Assembly: GCF_048128805.1 (NCBI RefSeq)
Contig: NC_136000.1
Span: forward strand, 27,985,359 to 28,049,358
Source: Centroberyx gerrardi
Lineage: Eukaryota; Chordata; Actinopteri; Beryciformes; Berycidae
Length of the DNA stretch: 64,000 bases
Reading direction: 5' to 3'
This document shows positions 35,301 to 48,298 of this stretch, piece by piece; the first letter of the stretch is position 1, and the number at the start of each line of letters is the position of its first letter. Under the pieces are notes generated by a model. That model had not been told where the DNA came from. It ran no database searches and saw only the letters and a program-made list of their open reading frames with translations. Both the position numbers and the translations under genes were made by a program.

Positions 35301-38300
35301 CTTTTAGAGCATGTGTGTTTTTTTCTTTTTTATGTCTCACAATCAGCTGTGGGGTTATCATTGCCCCTTCTGCTGGCTGAAAATAGAATAAAATCAGTTT
35401 TTGAAAGGATTCTGTATTCCTTCAGATTGCTAGGTGCGCTAAAAGAAGTCATTAGGGATTATGGAGATGAATGTCAGTAATACGCTAGGCCTGCCAGCTG
35501 AGCCATGGCAGTACAGTAAATGGCTGCTTAGTAGCAGACAGTAATGTTGGAGAGCCTGCCAGCCTCAGCTGTTGAGCTAGATTAGTAAAGCATTAGAAGC
35601 CTGTGGATTGAATATAGCTTAGTAGAGATGATTCTGAGGGATTCTATGTGTAGTAGATTCTAGCCTTTTAGGGAAGATGGATGATGGTGCAGTGCAGATG
35701 GGCAATATGCAGGCTTTGACGATGGATAGTGTACAGATTTTCCTTGTGATACAGGCCTAGTTGAATGCAGAGTCGTTGGGTGTCTAGATGTTCAGTGGAG
35801 GTGAGGGAAATTAAATGGAACTAGTAAATAATGCACTGAAACATGACGTCTCGTTTCCTGAGTCACAGCTCCAGGCACAAGTTTCCATCTGGTAATGTAT
35901 AACCTGTCTGACTATTGCTGGTATTGCTAGCCTTTGCATTAAGCCTTGCTCTTGCTTCAGTTGTACAACATCAATTTTATTTTCAGGGTGGTGCAGTGTG
36001 CCTAATGTTTGCCAAAGGCTTAGTTGTTTTATTCAAACTCAAACTTCTATTGTTTTGTTGGGGCAGTCCACACTGTGTGTAATCATAAACCTAATATTTC
36101 AAAATAAACCACAGCTGATAGTTGATTTAGGTTTTTAAGCCTGTGCCATTTCACATTCTTTCTAAATCAAGTCAAGTGGCACACAAATCGCACACATAAA
36201 CACAATATAAACTTTGATACACAGACATAACACATACACTCAACATGCATGAACATTTATTGTATTGACACTAAGGTCCTGTTAAACAAGTTGTAATGTT
36301 TGGACAAGATTATTTCATTCTATTTCTGACAGTCAGAAGCCACAGTTTCGACTTTGGATTTGTTGGTACATCTTTAAAAGGGCCCAGTGAGAGTATAGCA
36401 CCCACCATGGCACCACTTTGACTTCTGGCTTTGTTTACATTTATTTCATTGGATTGAAGACTAGGGCTGGGTATCGCCACTGATTTCCTGAATCGATTCG
36501 ATTCCGATTCACAAGGTCCCGATTCGTTTTCCGATTCGATTCAATATCGATTCGGTTAGGGATATTTCAGTTACAATATCAATTTTGCTTGGATATGAAA
36601 GATTCTCAGAGAACTAATGCTGTAAATTGTACAAGGAACCCTCTAACCTGGTGCATTATTAAAAATATTAATGTTTACATTAAGAATTGACCCCAAAGCA
36701 GTTACATTAATGTACTTTTTATTTAACATGACCAACACACTACAGCAGTCAACACAATATAGTGCAAGCAGGGGGTTCCCCAAATTTTTGAGTAGCCAGC
36801 CAGATGGGAAAAGTAGCCGGCTAAGGGATGTTTGCGATGGCAAGATACATTTTTCCGGTGATGCATTTTTACCGAATTAATAAACAAACCTTAAATATGT
36901 TTATGAAAGCATGACTTAAAATAACATAAACATTTTTATTACAGGATCAATGCTCAATTGAAAAATAAACTGATTATGTTTTTTAATTGTGAATGTTTAA
37001 TGTACTTTCTTCAGTCAGTGCAGAAGAAATAAGTAGTCTAAAACAAAAATATTATTACAAATAGTAATAAATATAATACCAAAGTGCATATTATAGTCTT
37101 CTCAGAGCAAGACTGGATCTCTCTCCTGAGTACTACTGCACTCACAGAACTGAGATCCAATAATGATGGAAATATAAATCAGTTTAAATAATGATTTTAC
37201 ATGGTCATGGTAATGAAGCCCCTACAATGATCTCCTCAGCTAAGGCCTTGTATTTAGCGTTATACAGTAGTTTCAGCTGTAACGCTTCAGTTGAGTCCGT
37301 CGTTACCATGGCAACCGTTCGCTGCGCGTTGCGCAGAGGCTCGGCAGAGATCGCTATTATTTTGAAACCTCTAAAAAAACGCACAACTCCCCTTGCAATT
37401 TCACGCACAGTTCAGTTATTAAGGAGAGTGACAACCGCATTCTATAACCAAACTCACTACCTGAAAAATTCAGGTACTGATACTGAATTTGAGAGCGGAT
37501 TCGGTTAGTCCGAATAGTGTGAACCAGAACGGGACTGGACAGCTGGTTGTTACGTGACGTTAAGGCTCAACACTCGTTATGTTATGTAACATTATCATCC
37601 TTAATTTGAAAGAGACGGAGGTAAGTATTGTGAGATATTCTCAATTTTTCGATCCAGTCTGTTTCCTCAACATTGCGGTTGTTCCAGTTCTGCGGCCTTC
37701 AGCCCAAATGTTGCTGTTAAAAGTATGAAGTTCCTGCGATAGAAAAAGAGAATATGACGCCGCTGTCAATGGCGGTTTATTAAGATCTTATGGATAAACT
37801 GACTCCTCTGGTTACTGGTGTTACTGGTGTCAAATAAACTTAAAATACAGGCGACGGTAGCCGCCATAACTGAAGTAAACGTTACTATGGTTACAGACAT
37901 TATTTCCAGCCATCGTGAGATCGGAGGAGTGGAGTGACTCCTGATACCCTTACAGACAGTCTGAGTCTAGTTATTTGACTTCAGTCTGCTCCAGTATGTA
38001 GGCTACCAGACATGCGCAGTCACTCTCATTCAAAAATTCTGTTGTAGCTACCAAATTCTGGTAGTGTGAACATTTAGTGACATTCAGTTATAAAAGCAGC
38101 CGGCCAGACAGATGTGAGTAGATGGCTAAATAGCCGGCAGCCGGCGCTAGCAAGTTGTGCAACTCTACAGACTCTACAGGCATATATTGGGAATATATTA
38201 AAAGATCGATCTCGGGATTTTATGAATCGATATCGGATCATTCAAATGAAGATCGATTTGAATCGGAAAATCGATTTTTTTAAACCCAGCCCTATTGAAG

Positions 38301-41300
38301 ACACATTTTGTTTTTTTCACTGTGCCGGATTAGTGCTGTAGGTGGTTTGGTGACATAAAATAAATCCCATCTTTGTTTTCCCAGATGGATGGATGAGAAG
38401 CTGGTGTCTGTGCTGACTCCCAAGCTGATTGGGGAGCATCCAAACACCTACACCTACACCAAGGCCTTGGCCGAGTATCTGGTGCAGCAGGAGGCTGGAA
38501 ACCTCAACGTAGCCATTGTCAGACCATCCATAGTCGGAGCCAGCTGGAAAGAGCCCTTCCCAGTGAGTGGTTAATGGCCTTTAGTGTTATTTTGCTTGTG
38601 CGTGAATTTTTGTTTTTCACCTTAAGGGCAGGGAGCAGTTTCCAGAGGACAACATCTGTTTGGTACAAAATGTTCCATGTCCCCTCAAGGTGTTTAAACT
38701 CATGCTACTTTACTTTACTCTGACTCTACTTTACTCTGACTCTTCCTTCAGGGCTGGATTGATAACTTCAATGGACCTAGTGGAATATTCATTGCAGTAA
38801 GTATTCCGGAAAATAGCCTTTTGATTTATGTAATTAAAGGCTGTCTGTTATCACTAGTTGTCATATTTTATAGTTTAACTGCTGACTGACTCCTTGTTTG
38901 AATTAAATAAATGAAAGCACTTCTGTTAAAATGGCACTAGGCAAGATTTTTATGTAAAAATGCACCTAACTTATAAAATTGCAAAGTGGGGCTCCAGTGG
39001 AGAGTTGCGTATTACAGCTTTTTTTTTTTTGGCCCAGTACCTAAAGTTGAGAAATGGAAGTGTGGTCTTAGGACCCAGTCTAATGAAAACATATTGGTCA
39101 TCTTGTGATGAATGAATGGTGGTTCCTCTGCCCTCTCTAGGCTGGTAAGGGGATCCTGCGTACGATGAGGGCATCCAACAACGCTGTGGCCGACCTGGTG
39201 CCTGTGGACGTGGTCATCAACACCATACTGGCAGCCGCTTGGTACTCTGGATCACAGAGGCTCAACAGGTTGGAGACACACCTAACATTTTAGTGTTATC
39301 AGATTCACATTGTTATCAGAGTCAACATCCATCAGAGGGTTGTTTTTATGAGAGTTAATTTGAAATTCTATTGAATTGTTGATTTACTTTGAGTACATTT
39401 CAGTGGATTTACTCTGGAATACTGCTTCTTTCAACAGGCCTAAAAACATCCTGGTGTACAACTGCACGACTGGTGGAATCAACCCGTTTCACTGGGGTGA
39501 AGTCGGTATGATCTACTTCTTATCTTACCTAAACATAGCCTCTGTAAAAGCTCCTAACAATGGAAGCTCAAATGTTTAAACATATCAACTAATGACATAC
39601 CATGGTTGTCATCGGAGCCCGATGTTGGCAGGTTTGGCCTACCACACCCAAGCCTGAGCTTTTGTTCACCTGTCCCTTGTAGATCCTGGTTTGTCGCTAT
39701 TCATTACTGGGAATCCCACCCTAAAACAGAATTCACACATTTGTCTTAGACAGTCTTTTTAGTGGATTGACTTCCAAAGTAAGAAGTACCAGTGCCACGG
39801 CTATAATCTGATGTAAAAAAAAAGTATTGGAGTTGATCAGCATCAGTCTAGGTTTTCTCCTTTGGAGCATTAGGAACACTTTGTTAACAAATATTGATTG
39901 AAATGTCTTCAATAGAAATAACCTGATAATTGTGTTTTAGGGTGTTTTTTGTCTTGAAAAGTCAGGTTCAGCAGTTCTTGTTGGATAAAGAAATAAGGGA
40001 AAAAGAATACTTAGAATTTCAGAAAGGAGAAGTGAGTTATTCATGGGTATGAGGTTTCATGTCCTGGATTTGGTTCTGCTGCACACAGTGTCAGTCGCCG
40101 CTCCCAAATTGTCCTCTCTACAGTGCATCCAGAAAACGCTAGCACCAAAGGTCTTCCTCTAACACGGGGATGGGCAAGCATGTGCCATGGAGGGCAGAGA
40201 GCCTGTAGGTTTCCACACCTTCAATCAGAGAGGAGAAACTAATCAGTGAAATTTTCTGGTGTACTGTTTGGTTGGATTGAAAACCTGCAGACTCTCAGCC
40301 TTCCGTGGCACATGATTGCCCCTCCCTGCTCTGACACATTCAACAAATACACTTACCGGAAATCTCTTGTCCTTTTTAATAATATTTACACATAGATTTG
40401 AAATGATCACTTAATATTGTTCATTTTCAAACTTACAAACAAGTAATATATAATTCACACCCTGAAGAAGGCGCAAGCGAAGACGCGTTGGTGTATTTTT
40501 AATGATTCTAGCCCATTGAATTAAAGGCCTTTTACATTTTTCAAACCTCCTTGAGTGCCTGGACCTGGATTTCTTATGCCATTTTGTTTTTGGTCATCAG
40601 TCTTCCTCTCTCTCTGAAGTAATATATAATACTGGAAAAGAGTCTATCAGAGTTTAAGAGTCTTGTAAAGGTGAATGTTGCACCAGACTTTAAAGGAGCC
40701 TTTTATAACAGGGCTGGAATACATGAATGTCTTGGAAAACATCAAAGTACTGTGTTTGCTTAGTGGCCTAGAGATGGATTGTTGCTTTCCATAGTGACAG
40801 GCAATATTATAGAACTCATTTCAGCTGAACACTTGACATATAAATGTCAAATTATTGTTTCAATATAGTATATGTACACTATTTTACAGTTACTGCTGAG
40901 ACCAAGATATAACTAGCTTTCTTTTCAAAGTTTATATTATGGAGTAAACCGCAGCCCTCTAAAGCACATTCATTTTGGTCACAAACATAACCTAAATTTG
41001 AACTGTATGACCTGAAAATTAAATTTGGGAGCACTGGAGCAGCCACAAATAATTGTTTTGGTGTGACTAGAATGCCAGCAATGAAAAATGTCCGGTTACC
41101 TTGTAACCTTGGTTCTCTGAAGGAAACTGAGTGACCCAACTCACGCAATGGGAATAGCATCTCTGATGCAATTGGCTTGAAGTCCTTATACACGCCTGTT
41201 AGGCAGAAATGATTGGCCGGCACCGGTGGAGCCCCCCCTCCCCCAAGGATAAAAGACCCTGTGCTCACCTCCTTTCCTTCACAATGATGCAGCTCTTCAA

Positions 41301-44300
41301 GATGAGCCGGCTTTTAGGGGCCCTCCAGAGTTGTGTCTCACTCGGTTTCTTTCAGAGAACCAAGGTTACAAGGTAACCAACCCTCCCTTCAGTCAACTTC
41401 GTTCAACACAACTTACTCTATGGGAGTTTTATAAACGCCCTGAAAAGTCGCTAGTTGCTCGCCAGCCGTAATCCGCTGCTAATCTGTGAGCAAACAACAA
41501 CGACGTTGAGTCGGTCAAATTCCTGCCCCAACACTTGTCACTCATACTGATGAGATGTCTACTTTGAAACAGCATTTAGCCTGAGGCTGAGGTAACTGGC
41601 ACCTGTAAAGCCACCACAAACGCAGCCAATCCGCAATAAAAATACCAACGTTCCTTGACTGTACGTTCTCTTACTGCTCTTCTCCATTGTTGTTGTTGCT
41701 ATAACTTGCCTGTTCTGTGGCTGCTAGCCTCACCTTGATAGCCATAACCTAGGTCACTGCTGGCCACGCCCATATGACACAGGCACAGCAGATGGTTTAC
41801 TCCCCAAAATGTCCTGAAAATCATTGAAAAGCCAATTTCAAATTCGGGGGGGTGGGGGATGGATTTAAACATTATTGTTCCTCTGTGAGAAGGCAATGGG
41901 AAGCAGTTAATTAATCGTTAATTTAGAGTCCTGCTTTTTTGAGTTCATACGATGTATAATTTTGGTATTTGGTTTTGGTGTAATAAATCAAGGCTTAAAT
42001 CAAGCTTATTAAAACAAAAGAATGTAAGGCAATGTTAATTTCCTGATATTTCTGAATGGAACATTTGTGTTTTGCCATGAACTGGGTAAAATCCTTTCTT
42101 TTGAGTCAGGGATAGAACAGCTCAAAATCTAATTGAATTCTTAAATTGCTTATTGATGAACTGTTGAACAACCTTTTTTTTCTTAGAGTACCATGTAATA
42201 TCCACATTCAAGAGGAACCCCCTTGAGCAGGCCTTCCGCCGGCCCAATGTAAATCTCACAACCAATCATCTAATCAATCAGTACTGGATCGCCGTGAGCC
42301 ACAAAGCTCCGGCCTTCCTCTATGATCTGTACCTCAGGCTGATGGGACGAGAGCCCAGGTAACACCGTCATCGCCGACTCGGACACGCCGCACCTCTTCT
42401 GTTTAACGCCAAACGCCCCGTACACTCCTCTGCTGCTTCACTTCTGTCACTTCTTCTCTGTGTAGTAGCCTAACGTCGTAGCTGTGATGTTAATGTGCCA
42501 TAATATGACGCTTCTGTGCAGATGATTTGGGAGTTTAAGGATGTATAACCCAACTGTTCCTCTGGACGTACAGGGGATTACGGATGGGTTCTACAGTCTT
42601 AAGCCTGGCTACTTGCAATATCAGTGTTCACGGTTGGGTTTCCAAAATGTCAGCACCAGGGTCATCTCAGTTCAGTTGACAATTGGACATAGATGGACAT
42701 GGTGTTAAGATGCTTTTGGGAACCCAACCCAGATGTCGGCCCGGTGAAAAATCTCTGCTAGCTCCTGAATTGTCACTACAATGAGGTGAGAGGACAGGAT
42801 GGATTTAAGCATTATTGTTCCTCTGTCAGAAGGTAATGGGAAGCAGCAATTCCTTTTGCTTAGACATCATCCAGATTATTTCAGATCTGCAGTTTAAACT
42901 TTTGGTGCTAACGGCAGGCTAGCAGCAGTCATGTCGTTACTGGGCCTGCATCTTGCCTATTAACTTAAAAGAAGGAAAAAGCGCTTCCTTCTTCATCTCG
43001 TCCTCTCTTCTGTGTCCTCCTTGTCCTGTGATATCTGTGTTTCTCTCCTACAGAGCACCATATAAACATGTCCTTCAAGACCAACCCCTTAGACCAGGCC
43101 TTCAGAAGGCCCAATTTCAGAATGTGCTCCAACCCCTTTACTAATCACTACTGGACAACTGTCAGCCACACGCTGCTAGCCCTGCTCTATGACGGCTATC
43201 TCAGGCTGACGGGCCGCAAGCCCCGGTAAGATTGCAACTGCCCCCACTCTTCCCTGCCAGTCAGCCCCAAACCTTTTCCACATGTTCCCGCAAACCCATT
43301 TTACCCTACTGTCCTCTTCAAGGGGTGTTATTTTTTTTTTTTTTCTGACTGGTTGTGTGTCATGGTGGGGACTGGGAAGTTTGCAGTGTCTTTACTTGAC
43401 TTCATGGCATCGGCTGGACTTGGTTAATAAAGACAGACGAGTCATGACAGCAAGTGTCGGTTTCTGTCAAAGCATGTTTTGAGCTTTGTTCCATTTTTTG
43501 GGGAACGCCCAATCCATTTTTTAAGTGGTACTGCATTGAGCTTTTTTTGAACCATTTTGAATTTGAGAAGATGGAATACTTTTTATTCCAAGAGGACAGC
43601 TCCACTTGCCTTTTTTTTTTTTTTTGTAAATAAGCCATGCTGTGAACATGACATCCATTACTGTCATCCTCCACTCCTCACACCAATCATGGAAAATCCA
43701 GCGGCACCATGGGACTTGTGGTATTTGGCCAACTCAGAAAGTTGTGTTCAGTAGGAGACAATTAGTTGCTGTTGAGAAATGCCTCTTAATTGGATCCAAA
43801 TCATTTAAGTTTTATGTCCCACTGAATACAACCATTTGCATGTAAAGTGTCAAAACAGTTTTGTTTCTGCACAATGTTACTACAAACCAGAAGTATTTCA
43901 GACACTATAAATGTTCTGTAATCCAAAGCAATGCTTCGCCATACAGAATTTTCACAGGCTAAATTTCACACAGTATTTTGGTGTCTGAAATTAATTTGGC
44001 TTAGTAGCCAACTCTTACATTCTAGAGGTGTGATTTGATCCTAATTGGGTTTGTCACCTACTGTAAGTAACGATTATTTCAGTCTCTGTGCTGATCAACC
44101 ATGCATGCTTGTCACCTCCTCTGAATCACTGGCTTTCACAGAGGGAATCTGAGTCATCACAATCTGCCTCTTGTAGTGTCAATGGTTGAAATGCCAACAT
44201 TTCATCCAAAAGATCATAATGGTAGGCCTGTTTTGGATTCTGGCCTAGTTTATTAATTGCAAATTGAATTGGTCGCAATCATGCACTCCAGGCTCTCTAG

Positions 44301-47300
44301 CAATGAAATTTTCAGTAATTGGAGTTGGTGACTATTTAACCAGTTTGAAATTATTAATTGAATCAGTCAAAGTTGCACAATATCAAAGCTCAGAGACCCT
44401 CTTAAAATCCTCACTATACTACATCATGTCTTTAGTTTTTTACATCAATATCAACTCTGAACCTAATCAGCACAGTACCTTAAGTGGTATTAAATTATAA
44501 TTGCCTAGATTTGAACTAACGCAGAAATCTTTGCAAGTATATTAACTTTTTTTATTAACTGGATTCACTTGTGTAACAGGAGGACAACTTTACCAACACA
44601 GGAAATTATCATATTTCTGTACCTGGGACTACTTTGGCTGTGAAGCAGCTGTCATCCATTTTGTGTTCAATATTGATTAAAATAGCTTAAAACCGTATTT
44701 TGGTTAATGTAATGAATCAAGTTGACCTAAATTTGGTTCCTGGTTTCACACTGGTCGTATCCATTCGACAGTGCTTTGTCTGTCCTCCTGGCCTGCACAC
44801 AGATTAAATCCAGTTGGCCCTCAGCTGATGCGTATCTGTCATTGTCCAGAGGGGCGGAATGACGGCCCTGACCATTTATGGCTCAAATCCCAAGTTACCA
44901 TCTGCACATATTACATTCATTATTGAAGGAATCTACCAAGGAATCCTGTTGGAAATTTGGTAATTAATTGATGCCAAGCCAAATCTTCTATTTAAATAAA
45001 AAAAGGCTTTTGTTGAAGTTTTCTTGTGCGGGTGTGAGAATTGGATTTCATGGGATATAACTTGAAAAACACTATGAATGTTCTTGAAGCAATGACAGGT
45101 ATACGCACATTCCTTGTGAAGAGGGTACTTGTACACTGTAAAATACTAAATTGGTAAACTAAATGAGATTGTAAAGAACCCATCAGACTATATAAGATAT
45201 TAGTGGTAACCCTTGCTACAAAGTGCCTCTACATTGCCTCTTTGTTGTGAGGATTTCCTTGATGTTTTACTAACCTGTGCCCCTACTCTCTGTGGTACCG
45301 TGTCCCGCTCCTCATCCATCACTCCTCTCTACTCTTCTTCATCCACCACCCCCTTTACACTCTCCATTCCTCACCTATCTGCCCCTACCTACACCCGCTC
45401 CTCCTCTCTCCATCCCACCTCTCAATTCACGCACCTTGCGATATGCACTCCTCCACTTTCTGCCTCACTCTCTGTCTCCTCTTGTCAACCACCTTCTCAT
45501 TTGCCTACCCCACCATACCCATTTACATAACCTCTTCTCCTTTTTTCCATTCCACTTCTCTCCTTTTCTCGTCCCCCTCTCTCGCCGTCGCTTACCTCAC
45601 GGCTTCTCCTCCTCGCCACCTCCCTTTGCCTACCCCAGGATGATGAAGACAATCACTCGCCTCCACAAAGCCGTGATGGTGCTGGAGTATTTCACCAGTC
45701 ACTCCTGGGTGTGGAACACCGACACCGTAGCCATGCTCATGGCCCAGATGAGCCCCGAGGACAAGAGGGTAGGAAGCATTCATGTGTTTCAGCTCATTAG
45801 AAGACCCGAATCCAAGATGGCAATCATAAGCTCAACTGTTTGTCGTTATTAAGTTTTCTAACCCTTAACTCCCTTTCTGCCTTCTTTGTTTTTCCTCTGT
45901 CTTGGTGCATGTCCTCGTACTCTGCGTCATTTCATACTTTGTTGTGTATGTGTGTGGTGGGGGGTGGACATGGGCAAGAGAGGAACAGACATTTACACAC
46001 TATTGAGATGGCAGATGCAGTTTTACCATTGACTTAATGCTGTATGTCCGAATGTAGGCTGGGTACAATAGAGCGATTCATTCGTTCATTGGTGACTTGG
46101 CTTGTAGTGAATGGGGACGTTGTTCTGGATAATATTTGTGTGTGGAGGAATCCAGATTTCTGGAAGGCCTGTTGGGGTACTAAAAGTGAAAGCTTTTCCC
46201 TTTATGTCCTTTGCACACAAGACACTATTCTTGTAATGACGTACTAATATTTTGCCATTGTTCTCCTGATGTAACCAAATCTGATGACAAAATGACAATC
46301 TCATCCAATGTTGATCATCATCCAACTGTATCTTTGTGTTGGTTTCCTACATTTTTATATATGTGATTGAGACAAAACTGTGAAGTTTTTCATGTGAACA
46401 TAATTTATAAATATCTTAAGTAATTTGTCGTGTGCCTCTCTGCTACTTAAAGAGTTACAGGCCATTTTGGGCACAAGAGACGTTTATTCCCTTAGAGCAG
46501 GCTAAAAGGCAACGGCCTCCGTGGCTGCCAGCAGTGGCCCCACCCCGCTCTTCAAGCCATGTGGAACTGCACCTTGCTCATTTACTCAACCAATGATTGA
46601 GTCTTATTCTTCACACTTGGTGAAGGAGTTACACTTCTGAATTATAGCTATGCTTTGGGTTTTTTTGACAGGTAGTTACAAATCTTGTCATTTTATGACA
46701 AGGCAGCCTTGGAGGAGGCAGCTGCCTTCCAGACGGCACTTTGGGAACAAAAGTCCAATATGCCCATTTCTGTAGTGCAGAATACTTGGCTAAGCAGAAA
46801 AATAGTGGACAAATAATTGAAATCCAAAATTTGGTTAAAATTACTTCCAGTGGGTGTGGCCTATGACATTTTAGCTTATATCTTGGCTTGTGATTGGATG
46901 ATTGCTACGAAACTTACTTAGCACCTCAGTAATCCTATTTGGAACATACTTTACTTGGAACATACTAACCAAATCTCTCATAACTTCCATTGTATTTATA
47001 ACGCAGCCACTGAAAACAGTAGAAACCATTCAACTTTGTAAATACTCATTATGGCACACTGATCAACTGTATATTTCATAATGAAAGCTTTCATAGTTCA
47101 TAGATGTAAATTAGCCTCATTCACTTCCATTGTATTTTTAACTCGAGCAATGTTTATAATCTCCATTGCACTTTGGCATGTTTATCAACTGTGTTCACAC
47201 TCATAATAATAGCATTTACACTTTATAAGTTATAAAATACATGTATGTCAATGAGCCATATCCACTTCCATTGTATACTCGGGCATTACAGCAGAATCTT

Positions 47301-48111
47301 CATTCAAGTCTATAAGTGCTAAGTATGAGATAAGTGTTTGTTTTCTTCTTCAGTCATGTTGGCATATTGTGCTTGGACCCCTACAATCGCTGCTTGTAGC
47401 TATATTTTTGAATGTAATGTTTAATGTAAATGCAATGTTTCATGACACTGCTCTGTAAAGTCTCAAAAATGAATGACCACAAATTTTCTGAAGCACTGAA
47501 AAGTTGACGTTGAGTTTCTGAAGGACACTGACAATATATGCTGTGGTGTGTTTGTTTCTGTAGGTGTTTAATTTCGATGTGCGTCAGCTGCACTGGGCAG
47601 AGTACATGGAGAATTATTGTATGGGCACCAAAAAGTACGTCCTCAATGAAGAGCTTTCAGGCCTGCCTGCTGCACGCAAACACCTCAAGAAGTAAGACGC
47701 TTTGCCACCCACACAGCCTCGCTGCAAATGCATGAGAACACATCAGTAGACAGGCGATGAGCTTTCACAGAAGGATTCTGTATCGAGAGCAGGCAGCTTT
47801 TGTTTTAATGTAGATCATTTTAGATAAATCTCTGGATTAGCACTTAAATATCCTCTGGATCCATACATAAGTACTAGGTCAATCCTTCCATTAACCACTG
47901 ATATGTTTTGCGTGTGACCTCAGGGATATTGGTGTAAATGTTTTTTTCCTGCCAAACTGTACTTGTCAGATTATCATTCCTAGTGGATAGTACAATTACA
48001 GTAGCAGTAATGTACATGGTCACTACACAGAAACATATGCACTACACAGCCACCGATTGTCAAGGAAATAAATCCAACATCAATATTAAAAAGATTTAGA
48101 CTTGGCACATG

Positions 48112-48165
<54 letters not shown>

Positions 48166-48236
48166 AGAGATATAGATATATATAGAGATATAGATATATA
48201 TAGAGATATAGATATATATAGATATATATATATATA

Positions 48237-48298
<62 letters not shown>

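Larger units (their letters stand above)
39506..42186 (+). other. far1: far1 intron between coding exons 8 and 9a
   Basis: 2.7 kb containing three inverted-repeat elements or fragments listed separately (40166-40329, 41094-41378, 41520-41905) and a GAAGAAGGCGCAAGCGAAGACGCG motif near 40465 of the type found in retroposon tails. No exon seen. Confidence 0.7.

Noticed and set aside
42358..43054. Reading both alternative far1 exons together in one mRNA
   Set aside because: The second exon would be read out of frame and stop at 43142-43144.
45277..45852. 191-codon open frame
   Set aside because: Most of it is a C/T-rich tract lacking stops; it only overlaps the real far1 exon at 45639-45768, where it happens to share the frame.
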